The translations under genes were made by a program, and so were the position numbers. This document shows positions 33,411 to 41,128 of a stretch of 64,000 nt of DNA, one piece after another. The notes under the pieces were generated by a model, which saw only the letters and a program-made list of their open reading frames with translations, was not told the DNA's origin and did no database searches. This DNA comes from Pararhodobacter aggregans (GTDB lineage Bacteria > Pseudomonadota > Alphaproteobacteria > Rhodobacterales > Rhodobacteraceae). The stretch is from positions 45,236 through 109,235 of the forward strand of contig NZ_QDDR01000016.1 of the NCBI RefSeq assembly GCF_003075525.1. Direction: 5' to 3'. The stretch's first letter is position 1, and each line of letters opens with the position of its first letter.

Positions 33411-34963
33411 GCTGTTTCGCGCTCCGCGTCAGAGGTGTCTTCGGTCTGGAACAGGTGCCGCAGCACGCGGTCCTTGTCCGTGTGGTCCGGGCGCACCTCG
33501 CCTGCGATGCGCCCGCGGCGCACCAGATAGGCGCGATGCGAAAGGCCGAGCACCTCGTCGATATCGGACGAGATGACCAGCACCGCCTTGCCAGCGCGGG
33601 CCAGTTCGGTGACGGCATCGTGGATGCGGCGCCGGGCGCCAAGATCGACGCCGCGGGTCGGCTCGTCGAGGATGACGACATCGGGATCGTTGAGGATCCA
33701 TTTGCCGATCAGCGCCTTCTGCTGGTTCCCGCCGGAATAGGTCGAGATGTCGCCGTCCACCTGGGCGGGGTGGATCCCGAAATGGCCGATCAGACGCCGG
33801 GTCTCGGCGACTTCCGGCGCGCGTCGCAGCAAACCAAGGCGGACAAACCGCGACAGGCCGAGCAGGGTCATGTTGCCCCGCACCGGCTGGGTCATCGTCA
33901 AGCCCTGCTTGCGCCGGTCTTCGGGCACCATCGCGATGCCGCGCAGGACCGAGCGTTCGGGCGACCGGGCGTCATAGGGCCGCCCCCGAAGGAAGACCTG
34001 CCCGCCGGTGGCGCGATCAGCCCCGAAGATGGCCCGCGCGATCTCGGTCCGGCCGCTGCCGACCAGTCCGGCCAGCCCGACGATCTCGCCGGGATAGATC
34101 TGCAACGCGATGTCGCGGATGCCCGGCGCCGACAGGCCGACCACCTTCAGGAAGGGCGGGGCTGCCCGGTCCGCCGTCTCGGGCCGCGGCGGATAGGCCA
34201 CCTCGGCCGCGCTGCGCCCCAGCATGCCCGACACCAGCGTCGCCTTCGTCTCGTCCCTTGCATCGCTCGTGCGCACGACCGCCCCGTCGCGCATGATGGT
34301 GATCCGGTCGCAGGTCTCCAGGATGTCCTCGAGGAAATGCGACACATAGATCACCGTCCGCCCCATGGCGCGCAGGCGCCGCATCGTGGCGTGCAGCCGG
34401 GCGATCTCGTTGGCTGTCAACGAGGCGGTCGGTTCGTCCATGACGACCACCCGCGCCTCGCGCGCGACGGCGCGCATGATCTCGATCTTCTGCTGATCGG
34501 CCACGCTGAGCCGATGCGCCGGAACATCCGGGTCCAGATCGAAGCCGCAGCTGTGCGCGATGGCGGCGAACCGCGCGGCCTCGTTGCGCCGGAGGAAGCC
34601 ACCAAAGGTGTGCTCGATCCCCAGAAAGACGTTCTGCGCGACCGTCAGATGCGGCACGATCTGCAATTCCTGATGCATGATCGCGACGCCTCTGGACAGG
34701 GCCGCGACCGGGTCCCAGACCGCTGGCCTCTCGCCGAAAACCTCAAGGGAGCCATCGGAGGCGCTGTAATAGCCGCCCGCGATCTTGCCGACGGTGGACT
34801 TGCCCGCGCCGTTCTCGCCGACGATGCCGTGGATGTCGCCCTGCCGGAAGACCAGATCGACATTCCTCAGAACGTCAACCCCGCCAAAGGCCTTGCGGAT
34901 GCCGACCAGTCTGACCGCGGGGGCGCCGGGGCCCCGGGTCACATTGTCCCTGTCTTGTGCCAT
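33407..34963 (-). CDS. Sugar-type ABC transporter ATPase with two nucleotide-binding domains (RbsA-like)
   Basis: A 518-aa double ATPase. Domain 1 has Walker A GENGAGKST and a non-canonical signature LSVADQQKIEIMRA. Domain 2 has the degenerate Walker A GLVGSGRTEIA usual in this family and a signature SGGNQQKALIGKW. The family imports ribose, xylose, nucleosides and autoinducer-2. The ATG at 34963 lies 76 bp after the binding protein, with a hairpin between. Confidence 0.93.
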   Translation of the reverse strand: MAQDRDNVTRGPGAPAVRLVGIRKAFGGVDVLRNVDLVFRQGDIHGIVGENGAGKSTVGKIAGGYYSASDGSLEVFGERPAVWDPVAALSRGVAIMHQELQIVPHLTVAQNVFLGIEHTFGGFLRRNEAARFAAIAHSCGFDLDPDVPAHRLSVADQQKIEIMRAVAREARVVVMDEPTASLTANEIARLHATMRRLRAMGRTVIYVSHFLEDILETCDRITIMRDGAVVRTSDARDETKATLVSGMLGRSAAEVAYPPRPETADRAAPPFLKVVGLSAPGIRDIALQIYPGEIVGLAGLVGSGRTEIARAIFGADRATGGQVFLRGRPYDARSPERSVLRGIAMVPEDRRKQGLTMTQPVRGNMTLLGLSRFVRLGLLRRAPEVAETRRLIGHFGIHPAQVDGDISTYSGGNQQKALIGKWILNDPDVVILDEPTRGVDLGARRRIHDAVTELARAGKAVLVISSDIDEVLGLSHRAYLVRRGRIAGEVRPDHTDKDRVLRHLFQTEDTSDAERETA

Positions 34964-35000
34964 GGGGAAGCTGCCATTTCTTGTGAAAAGACCGGGGGCT

Positions 35001-35020
35001 GCGGCCGGTCACCCGGCCGC
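35001..35020. other. Intercistronic hairpin after the sugar-binding-protein gene
   Basis: GCGGCCGG and CCGGCCGC pair perfectly around TCAC, between the binding-protein stop and the ATPase start. It matches the position of the hairpins behind the two other complete binding-protein genes. Confidence 0.55.
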
Positions 35021-35039
35021 GAAGGGTGTCGGCCGGGGT

Positions 35040-36059
35040 CTACTGCAGCCATTCCGCGTCGAAGTCGGGATGGGCATCCAGAATCTGGCGGTCGATGATG
35101 GTCGGCAGCGGCGCCAGTTCTTCCATGTTGTAGACCGGCGGCACGGTGTCGCCGTTCAGGCTGGCCATCGCCGCATCCACGGCGAACCGGCCCATGGTGT
35201 AGGGAAAGCCGCCGACCGTCGCGTCCCACCTGCCGTCGCGGATCGCCTCGATGGCGATCGAGGCCCCGCCAGCGCCCGACAGATAGACCGGGGCGACGTC
35301 GATCCCGGCGGCCTCGAGCGCGATTTCAACGCCGATCAGATGCTGGTCGGCCACCGACAGGACGGCGTGCACGTCCTGATTGGCCTGCAGCACGTCCTCC
35401 ATGACGGCCAGCGCCGTGGAGGGATCGTAATTGCCCTCGGCCGTGGCGACCAGACGGATGTTCGGGTGCTGGTCCAGCACAGACGCATAGGCGTCAAAGC
35501 GCAGCTGGTCGAAGGGATAGACCATCCTGCCCACCATCACGACCACGTTGCAGGGGTCGATACCGGCGCAGTGCCGGGCCACGTCCTCGGCCTGCTGGAC
35601 CGAGGTGCCGACGGTCGAGAAACCGATGGTCGTGACAACGCCGGGCACCTGAGGGTCGAGCCTGTCGAGATCCGGCCCGATCGGGAACATCATCGCGACA
35701 ATGGGCACGCCGGCTGCGGCCATCTCGGCCGCGGCGCCGGCGATGCCGACCGAGTCGATGGGAAAGACCACGGCGGCATCGGCCTGATTGCCGGCCACGA
35801 CATCCTCGAGCTGGCTGTATTGCAGTCCGGGGTTGAACTGGCCGTCATAGAGCGAGGTGCGCACCCCCAGCTCGGCCGCGCGGTCCTGCATGCCCTGGTA
35901 CATCGCCTGGTTCAGACCGTTCTGCGAAATCGACGCGAAGAAGGCGATGGTCCGGTCCTGCGCCTGAACCGACGCCGCCGCGCCGAGGCCGAGCACGGCG
36001 GCAAGCAGGGTGGTCCGGGCCTTGGTGCCGCAGGGGCCGGGGAATCTGGTGGCGGTCAT
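35040..36059 (-). CDS. Sugar-type ABC transporter substrate-binding protein (RbsB-like)
   Basis: Periplasmic binding protein (339 aa) of the ribose/galactose-like family. It has a signal peptide with hydrophobic core about residues 18-32 and AQA-like cleavage, then a mature start RTIAFFASISQNGLNQAMYQG. The domain carries the usual NQADAAVVFPIDS and VLSVADQHLIGVE regions. Family members bind sugars, nucleosides or other polyols. Its place directly after an LLM oxygenase gene suggests it binds that enzyme's substrate. The gap 36060-36157 shows no clear promoter. Confidence 0.9.
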   Translation of the reverse strand: MTATRFPGPCGTKARTTLLAAVLGLGAAASVQAQDRTIAFFASISQNGLNQAMYQGMQDRAAELGVRTSLYDGQFNPGLQYSQLEDVVAGNQADAAVVFPIDSVGIAGAAAEMAAAGVPIVAMMFPIGPDLDRLDPQVPGVVTTIGFSTVGTSVQQAEDVARHCAGIDPCNVVVMVGRMVYPFDQLRFDAYASVLDQHPNIRLVATAEGNYDPSTALAVMEDVLQANQDVHAVLSVADQHLIGVEIALEAAGIDVAPVYLSGAGGASIAIEAIRDGRWDATVGGFPYTMGRFAVDAAMASLNGDTVPPVYNMEELAPLPTIIDRQILDAHPDFDAEWLQ

Positions 36060-36157
36060 GGTGATGGTCTCTCTCTGTTGTCGGTTTGTTTGTGGTTTGC
36101 TGGTCCCGTCGCAGGCCCGAGGCGCTGCGCCGGGACAGATCGCGAATGCCGGTGCGC

Positions 36158-37252
36158 CTATCTCCCGCGGACGTTGCAGGCGACGCCGAAATCGGCCAGC
36201 CGGGGCAGCGTGCGCGTGCCCAACTGGTTCAGATGCGAGATGTAGTCGGGGACGATGATGAGGATGCCGTCCAGCTCCGCCGCCTCGACCCGTTCGGCAA
36301 TCGTCTCGGCCAGGGTGTCATAGGCCCCGACCAAAGCGCCGGGCATCACCGATTTGTACTTGGGCCCGCCCAACGGGCTGAGGGACGAACTGCTGAGCTT
36401 GTCGAAACCCTTGGTGTTTTGCTCGTAGCCCCGTGCCAGATCGGCAAGCCCTTCAAGGTCGACACCGGCCTCGTAATGGTCCAGCAGCGCCTGCGCCTCG
36501 TCCCCGGTCTCGCCGGGAATGATCGTCATCAGGCCGTAGACCTTGAAATCGGGCCTGTTCAGCTTACGCGCCATGTCCTTGGCAGCCCGCGCCGAGTCCA
36601 CGAACCGCGGATCGTCCCCGGCCATCATGAAGGCCACGTCGCAATTCTCGATCGCGAAGCGCAGACCGCGCGGTGATGCCCCGGCATTGATGATCGTCGG
36701 TCGGACCGCCGGCCGAGGGCTGAGGATGCCGCCGTCCGCCTCGAAATAGGGGCCCTTGTGGGTCACGCAGTCTTCGGCCCAGTACTTGCGGATGACCTGC
36801 ACCCATTCTTCGGCCATGTCGTAGCGTTCGTCGTGATCCAGCGTGTCCCAGAACCCGAGCGGTTGCAGCTGGGTATAATTGCCGCCGGTGACCACGTTCA
36901 GGCCGATGCGCCCCTCGCTGATCTCGGACAGCGAGGCGACGATCTTGGCGATCGCGGCGGGCTTGTGGACCGAGACATGCGCCGTGCACCAGATCTTGAT
37001 GCGGTCCGTCGCCTGGCTCAGCGCGCCCGCCGCCGCGATGGAATCGACCGTGTCGCCCCAGTAGCGATGCGGCCCCTGCGCGCCGCGCCAGTTCTGCGGA
37101 CTGAGCACGAAGTCAAAGCCCAGGAACTCGGCCAGGCGCGTGACCTCAAGCGCGTGTTTATAGGATCCGGGGGTATGGGGCGCGTTGCGCGAATGGATCC
37201 ATCCGCTGCGGACCGTCGGGATGAAAACGCCCGCTTCGATCTTTCTGGTCAA
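36158..37252 (-). CDS. RutA/SsuD-like LLM flavin-dependent monooxygenase
   Basis: A 364-aa class C (luciferase-like) monooxygenase that uses FMNH2 supplied by a separate reductase. It aligns in layout with pyrimidine monooxygenase RutA: an IEAGVFIPT start, LAEFLGFDFVLS, EGRIGLNVVTGGNY, and TIINAGASPRGLRFA. I place the start at a TTG (37252) because AGGAG lies 8 bases upstream and the protein then begins at the family start; no in-frame ATG gives this. It lies between ribB and the transporter genes. Oxygenolytic opening of a heterocycle is likely. Desulfonation or side-chain cleavage as in other LLM members remains possible. Confidence 0.85.
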   Translation of the reverse strand: MTRKIEAGVFIPTVRSGWIHSRNAPHTPGSYKHALEVTRLAEFLGFDFVLSPQNWRGAQGPHRYWGDTVDSIAAAGALSQATDRIKIWCTAHVSVHKPAAIAKIVASLSEISEGRIGLNVVTGGNYTQLQPLGFWDTLDHDERYDMAEEWVQVIRKYWAEDCVTHKGPYFEADGGILSPRPAVRPTIINAGASPRGLRFAIENCDVAFMMAGDDPRFVDSARAAKDMARKLNRPDFKVYGLMTIIPGETGDEAQALLDHYEAGVDLEGLADLARGYEQNTKGFDKLSSSSLSPLGGPKYKSVMPGALVGAYDTLAETIAERVEAAELDGILIIVPDYISHLNQLGTRTLPRLADFGVACNVRGR

Positions 37253-37298
37253 GGCTCTGCTCCTGTCTCTTCGGGAATGGGGTGGGAAATCTGTGGCA

Positions 37299-37946
37299 TC
37301 AGGCCGTGGCCAGGGCGGACATCGACGGCCCGCCGCCTTCGGACGAGCGACCACGCCGGAAGGCCGCGATATCGCGGATATGCAGCAGCGCGAGGTCGTG
37401 GCGCCGGGCAAAGGCGTCGACCTGGCGACCCTTCATCACCGTGCCGTCGTCGTTGAACAGCTCGCAGATCACGCTGACCGGGCTCAGACCGGCCAGACGG
37501 CACAGGTCGACCGCCGCTTCCGTATGGCCCGGGCGTTCCAGCACGCCCCCGTTCCGGGCCACGAGCGGGAACATGTGGCCGGGACGCACGAAATCGGCGG
37601 CGGTCGCCGTCGGATCCGCAAGCATCCGTGCCGTCATGCACCGCTCGCTGGCCGCGATGCCGGTGGTCAGCCCCCGCCGCGCATCGACGCTGACGGTGAA
37701 GGCCGTCGCCAGCGGAGCGTCATTCGCGCTGACCATGGACGGCAGGTTCAGCCGTTCCGCCCGCTCGGCCGCCAGCGGCACGCAGACGATGCCGCAGCCG
37801 TGCCGAATGATGAATGCCATCTGCTCGACCGTGCAGAGCTCGGCGGCGACGACGAGGTCGGCCTCGTTCTCGCGGTCCGCATCGTCGGCGACGATCACGA
37901 TCTGACCTGCGGCAAGGCGCGCGATGGCGTCGGAAATGGGGGGCAT
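37299..37946 (-). CDS. ribB: 3,4-dihydroxy-2-butanone 4-phosphate synthase (RibB), stand-alone
   Basis: Makes 3,4-dihydroxy-2-butanone 4-phosphate from ribulose 5-phosphate, a riboflavin precursor. The 215-aa protein has the acidic metal motif DRENEADL, RPGHMFPL and the HTEAAVDL site, with no GTP cyclohydrolase II domain attached. The ATG at 37946 gives normal length. It is the first gene of the leftward operon with the LLM oxygenase and ABC transporter, an unusual place for a biosynthetic gene. It may raise the flavin supply when the pathway is induced, or act on a related sugar phosphate. I saw no FMN riboswitch upstream. Confidence 0.88.
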   Translation of the reverse strand: MPPISDAIARLAAGQIVIVADDADRENEADLVVAAELCTVEQMAFIIRHGCGIVCVPLAAERAERLNLPSMVSANDAPLATAFTVSVDARRGLTTGIAASERCMTARMLADPTATAADFVRPGHMFPLVARNGGVLERPGHTEAAVDLCRLAGLSPVSVICELFNDDGTVMKGRQVDAFARRHDLALLHIRDIAAFRRGRSSEGGGPSMSALATA

Positions 37947-38033
37947 GGCGTTTCCCTTCGGATCTGTCTGACCGGACCGACACGGAGCCGGCCGGCGTGA
38001 TCGGAAAAATCTGTGCGGGAAAAATGCGGCTGA

Positions 38034-38134
38034 CTATCCGATTGCACCCCGGTGTTTATCCAGCCACGGGTCCGGGGGGCGGACGCCCGGGCCCGCCCGG
38101 CAGATCTGGATAGCGAGAGGCGGGAAGTGGATAG
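38034..38134. promoter_or_regulatory. Divergent AraC-type control region with two half-site pairs
   Basis: Two TATCC sites (38035-38039 and 38057-38061, 22 bp apart) face the ribB operon. Two GGATA sites (38108-38112 and 38129-38133, 21 bp apart, each within TGGATAG) face the flavin reductase operon. Direct repeats spaced by two helical turns are the usual AraC-family layout, and each pair lies 55-120 bp before its start codon. Confidence 0.65.
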
Positions 38135-38188
38135 ATTCCCCCGCCCTCCGCCTGTCGAATGGCGCGGCACATAGCCGGAGGAACCTTC

Positions 38189-38698
38189 ATGTCCATCATC
38201 GTCGTCGTCGGAAACCCGCGGCCGGGATCGCGCACATTGGATGCCGCCAGTCTGCTGGCAACCGCCCTGTCGGGCGAAAAGCCGAGCCAGGTCATCGACG
38301 TCATCACCCTGGGCGCCGGGCTGCTCGAATGGGGAGATGACGCCGTCACCAGCGCCGTCGAAACCACCGCGAAGGCCCGGCTCGTCATCGTCGCCTCGCC
38401 GACGTTCAAGGCCACCTACTCCGGCCTTCTCAAGCTGTTCCTCGACCAGTTCGCCACCGGCGACGGGCTGCGTGGCGTCGTCGCGGTGCCCTTGATGCTG
38501 GGTGCCGGGCCCGCGCATGCCCTGGCGCCGGACCTTCTGCTGAAGCCGGTTCTGGTGGAACTGGGGGCGATCTGCCCGGCGCCGGGTCTCTATCTGTCCG
38601 ACAAGACCTATGCCGGGGGCGAGCAGATCGACGCCTATGCGACCAGATGGGGGCCGGTGATCGCCGCCATGGTCCGCGCATCGGGTGCGCAATCATGA
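38189..38698 (+). CDS. NAD(P)H-dependent FMN reductase (SsuE/MsuE-like)
   Basis: A 169-aa flavodoxin-fold reductase that makes FMNH2 for two-component monooxygenases. It starts IIVVVGNPRPGSRT, the phosphate-binding loop of the family, and carries ASPTFKATYSGLLKLFLDQF in the middle. The ATG at 38189 follows GGAGG at 38177-38181; an upstream ATG at 38159 lacks a ribosome site. It heads the rightward operon opposite ribB and overlaps the next reductase gene by 4 bp. It is the expected partner of the LLM oxygenase. Confidence 0.88.
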   Translation: MSIIVVVGNPRPGSRTLDAASLLATALSGEKPSQVIDVITLGAGLLEWGDDAVTSAVETTAKARLVIVASPTFKATYSGLLKLFLDQFATGDGLRGVVAVPLMLGAGPAHALAPDLLLKPVLVELGAICPAPGLYLSDKTYAGGEQIDAYATRWGPVIAAMVRASGAQS

Positions 38699-39252
38699 CC
38701 CGGATCCCGCGGGCCGACCCGGCACCCCTGCCGCTGACTGCGGCCGAGGACCGCCGGACACTCCTGAGAACCGCCTACGGCCGCTTCCCCTCGGGGGTCG
38801 TCGCCATCGCGGCGATGGACGGCGACCGGCCGATCTGCATGGTAGCCAGCAGCTTTGTCGCGGTGTCCATGGAACCGGCGCTGGTGGCCTTCTGCGTGCA
38901 ATGGACCTCGAAGACCTGGTCCCGGCTCAATCGCGCGCCCCGTCTGGGGATCAGCGTGCTGGGCGACGGGCAGGACGGCGCAGCGCGGCGCCTGGCGTCC
39001 CGGGATGAGAGCAAGTTCGACGGGATCGGCCATTGCGCGACCGCCGAAGGGGCCGTCTTCATCGAGGGTGCGGCGGCCTGGTTCGATTGTTCGATCGCCA
39101 ACGTCCTCGATGCCGGTGACCATGGGTTCGTCCTGCTGACGCTCGACTCCCTGTCCCTGTCGCCCTCGGTCGAACCGCTGGTCTTCCACGCCAGCGAATT
39201 CCGGCGTCTCGGGGTCCGCAACCTGGATAGGACTGCCCTGAAATCCGGATAG
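38695..39252 (+). CDS. Flavin reductase, RutF/HpaC family
   Basis: A 185-aa split-barrel flavin reductase with FPSGVVAIAAMDGDRPICMVASSF and a later CSIANVLDAGDHGFVL region, both typical of the RutF/HpaC group. This fold is unrelated to the SsuE-like protein encoded just upstream, with which it overlaps by 4 bp, so the operon has two kinds of reductase. One may serve the LLM oxygenase and the other reduce a substrate or a second enzyme. The last bases of the gene carry the first of a pair of GGATA half-sites. Confidence 0.85.
   Translation: MTRIPRADPAPLPLTAAEDRRTLLRTAYGRFPSGVVAIAAMDGDRPICMVASSFVAVSMEPALVAFCVQWTSKTWSRLNRAPRLGISVLGDGQDGAARRLASRDESKFDGIGHCATAEGAVFIEGAAAWFDCSIANVLDAGDHGFVLLTLDSLSLSPSVEPLVFHASEFRRLGVRNLDRTALKSG
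39225..39251. promoter_or_regulatory. Third AraC-type half-site pair, before the RidA-like gene
   Basis: TGGATAG and CGGATAG place GGATA at 39225-39229 and 39247-39251, exactly 22 bp apart, overlapping the end of the flavin reductase gene. They lie about 100 bp before the RidA-like start, which matches the pairs in 38034-38134. Confidence 0.6.
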
Positions 39253-39351
39253 CCACCCTGACCTCGGGCCGGTCAGATGATCGCGACACCCTGCGAAGGG
39301 CGCCGAACCGGTTGCCGCTTCGCCCGAACAGACAAGAGACAGAGCAGCCTC

Positions 39352-39771
39352 ATGACCACCTCACCTATCCGAACAATCGCGGCCGAATGGGACTGGGAGG
39401 CCTCGCTGCCCCCGGCCCCCGCCGTTCGCGCCGGGGACACGATCTACCTCTCGGGGCAGATCGCGCTCGGGCCCGACGGGTCCCTGGTCGGGGTGAACGA
39501 TCTTGCCGCCCAGGCCCGCCAGTGTTTTGCGAATATCCGGTCCATCCTGGCCCGCGACGGGGCGACGATGCAGCACGTGGTCAAGATGACCACCTATTTC
39601 GCCTGCCCTCTCACCGACGAGGTCACCGCAGAATACTGGCAGGTCCGCGAAGAGGTCTTTGGCACGCACCGCCCGGCCAGCACAGGTGTCTCGGTTTCGG
39701 CCCTGATCTATCCCGAGGTGATGCTCGAGATCGAGGCGATTGCCGTCCTCGCACCGGCCCGCCATGCTTGA
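39352..39771 (+). CDS. RidA/RutC family protein
   Basis: A 139-aa member of the YjgF/YER057c/UK114 family, whose members hydrolyse enamine or imine intermediates; RutC acts on aminoacrylate in pyrimidine breakdown. Family marks are GDTIYLSGQIALGPDG, an LARDGATMQHVVKMTTYF core, and a glutamate in VMLEIEAIAV near the C-terminus. The ATG at 39352 gives the usual family start. It overlaps the hydrolase gene by 8 bp. Its presence supports a nitrogen-containing substrate for the LLM oxygenase. Confidence 0.88.
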   Translation: MTTSPIRTIAAEWDWEASLPPAPAVRAGDTIYLSGQIALGPDGSLVGVNDLAAQARQCFANIRSILARDGATMQHVVKMTTYFACPLTDEVTAEYWQVREEVFGTHRPASTGVSVSALIYPEVMLEIEAIAVLAPARHA

Positions 39772-40645
39772 GCCCGAGTTTGACCTCTTCTTCCCCGACC
39801 TCGCGCAGCGCCGCATCGAGTACAATGCCCGGGCGTCGGTGCCGGATTTCGACGCCTGCGTGCAGGAATATGCCGACCTCTCGGCCCGGGCCCGGGCCCT
39901 CTGTCCGGGGCTCTTCGACCTGAGCTACGGCCCTGCCAAGGCCGAAAAGATCGACCTTTTTCCGGTCCCCGGATCGCGTCAGCCCGGCCCGGTCTTCGTC
40001 TTCATCCATGGTGGATACTGGCGCTCGCAGTCAAAGACCGACGCGGCCCTGATGGCCCGGACCTTTACCGATGCCGGGATTGCGGTGGCCGTGCTGGAAT
40101 ACACGCTCCTGCCGATCGCGACCCTCGCCGAGGTGGTGCGGGAAATGCGCAGCGCCATCGCCTGGCTGTTCCGCAACGGGGCCGCCTATGGGATTGATCC
40201 GCACCGGATCCACCTGGGCGGCAGTTCGGCCGGGGCGCATCTGGTCGGCATGCTGCTGGCCGATGGCTGGCAGGATGAATTCTCGGTTCCCGCAGACGTG
40301 GTGGCCGGTGCCGTCGGCTTGAGCGGGCTCTATGACATCCGGCCGATCTGCGACATCGAGGCCAACGACTGGCTGCGGCTGGTGCCCGAACAGGCCGAAC
40401 GGCTCAGCCCGCTGTTCCACATACCCGATCAGGCGCCGCCGCTTGTCCTGTCGGTCGGCGGGCTTGAGACCGAAGGCTTCAAGCGCCAGACCGCAGCCTA
40501 TGCCGCCGCGTGGAAGGCCAAGGGCCACGACCTGACAATGGTTCCGGCACCCGCTCGGAACCACTTCAATCTGCTGGTCGACCTGTCCATTGCGGACGCT
40601 GCCCTGACCCGGGCGGTGTTCGAGATGATCGAAAGCCGAAAGTGA
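39764..40645 (+). CDS. Alpha/beta hydrolase, arylformamidase-like
   Basis: A 293-aa hydrolase of the kynurenine formamidase/esterase type. The oxyanion motif is HGGYWR, the nucleophile elbow is GGSSAG and the histidine is in ARNHFNLL. It would hydrolyse a formamide, carbamate or ester bond. The ATG at 39764 lies within the end of the RidA-like gene. In the Rut pathway RutB and RutD do the hydrolytic steps; this protein could take that role for another substrate. The operon appears to end here. Confidence 0.85.
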   Translation: MLEPEFDLFFPDLAQRRIEYNARASVPDFDACVQEYADLSARARALCPGLFDLSYGPAKAEKIDLFPVPGSRQPGPVFVFIHGGYWRSQSKTDAALMARTFTDAGIAVAVLEYTLLPIATLAEVVREMRSAIAWLFRNGAAYGIDPHRIHLGGSSAGAHLVGMLLADGWQDEFSVPADVVAGAVGLSGLYDIRPICDIEANDWLRLVPEQAERLSPLFHIPDQAPPLVLSVGGLETEGFKRQTAAYAAAWKAKGHDLTMVPAPARNHFNLLVDLSIADAALTRAVFEMIESRK

Positions 40646-40696
40646 CGAACCATCCGGGCGGCCTGATCGGCGGGTCAGGCCAGGGCCCGACAGCGC

Positions 40697-40722
40697 CCGG
40701 ATCCGAAAGCCCCCGGATCCGG
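40697..40722. other. Hairpin after the hydrolase gene; rest of 40646-41128 without a gene
   Basis: CCGGATCC and GGATCCGG pair around a 10-base loop 51 bp beyond the hydrolase stop. No T-run follows. TTGACA at 40960-40965 is a possible -35 box for the regulator gene downstream, but the -10 region is poor. Nothing else was recognised in this gap. Confidence 0.4.
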
Positions 40723-41128
40723 TTGCCTGCAGGGGGGACGGCTGTCCGCCCCATCGCACCCGCAACCCGGGCGTGGTGTGACCCTGCCGCGCCGATGACC
40801 GGCAGCACAGGGCGCAGGCACGCGACGTCCTCGCCTCAGCCGCGCTGCGCCGCGTGCATCGACGCAGGGAACCGCTGCACCCGATCGGGCCAAAACGTCC
40901 AAAGGGTAATCAAGGACTCGCCTTTCTGCTCTGTCCTGCCGGCGCCGGCCCCGGGTCTGTTGACAGGAAAAACCGATTCCGGAACACTGATTTCCGTCGA
41001 GCGTAGAACAGAGCGCAGGCCGGGGCGTAACGGGTACATGGCGATCCACCCCGCCCCGGCGGACAGAGGTCTGCCAGTGCTGGCTGTTGCGCCCGGACGT
41101 GCAGGTAACGGACACCGGAGGCACAGGT

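Noticed and set aside
37947..38188. FMN riboswitch upstream of ribB
   Set aside because: I looked for the conserved RFN-element blocks and did not find them on either strand. The paired GGATA sites explain the region better.
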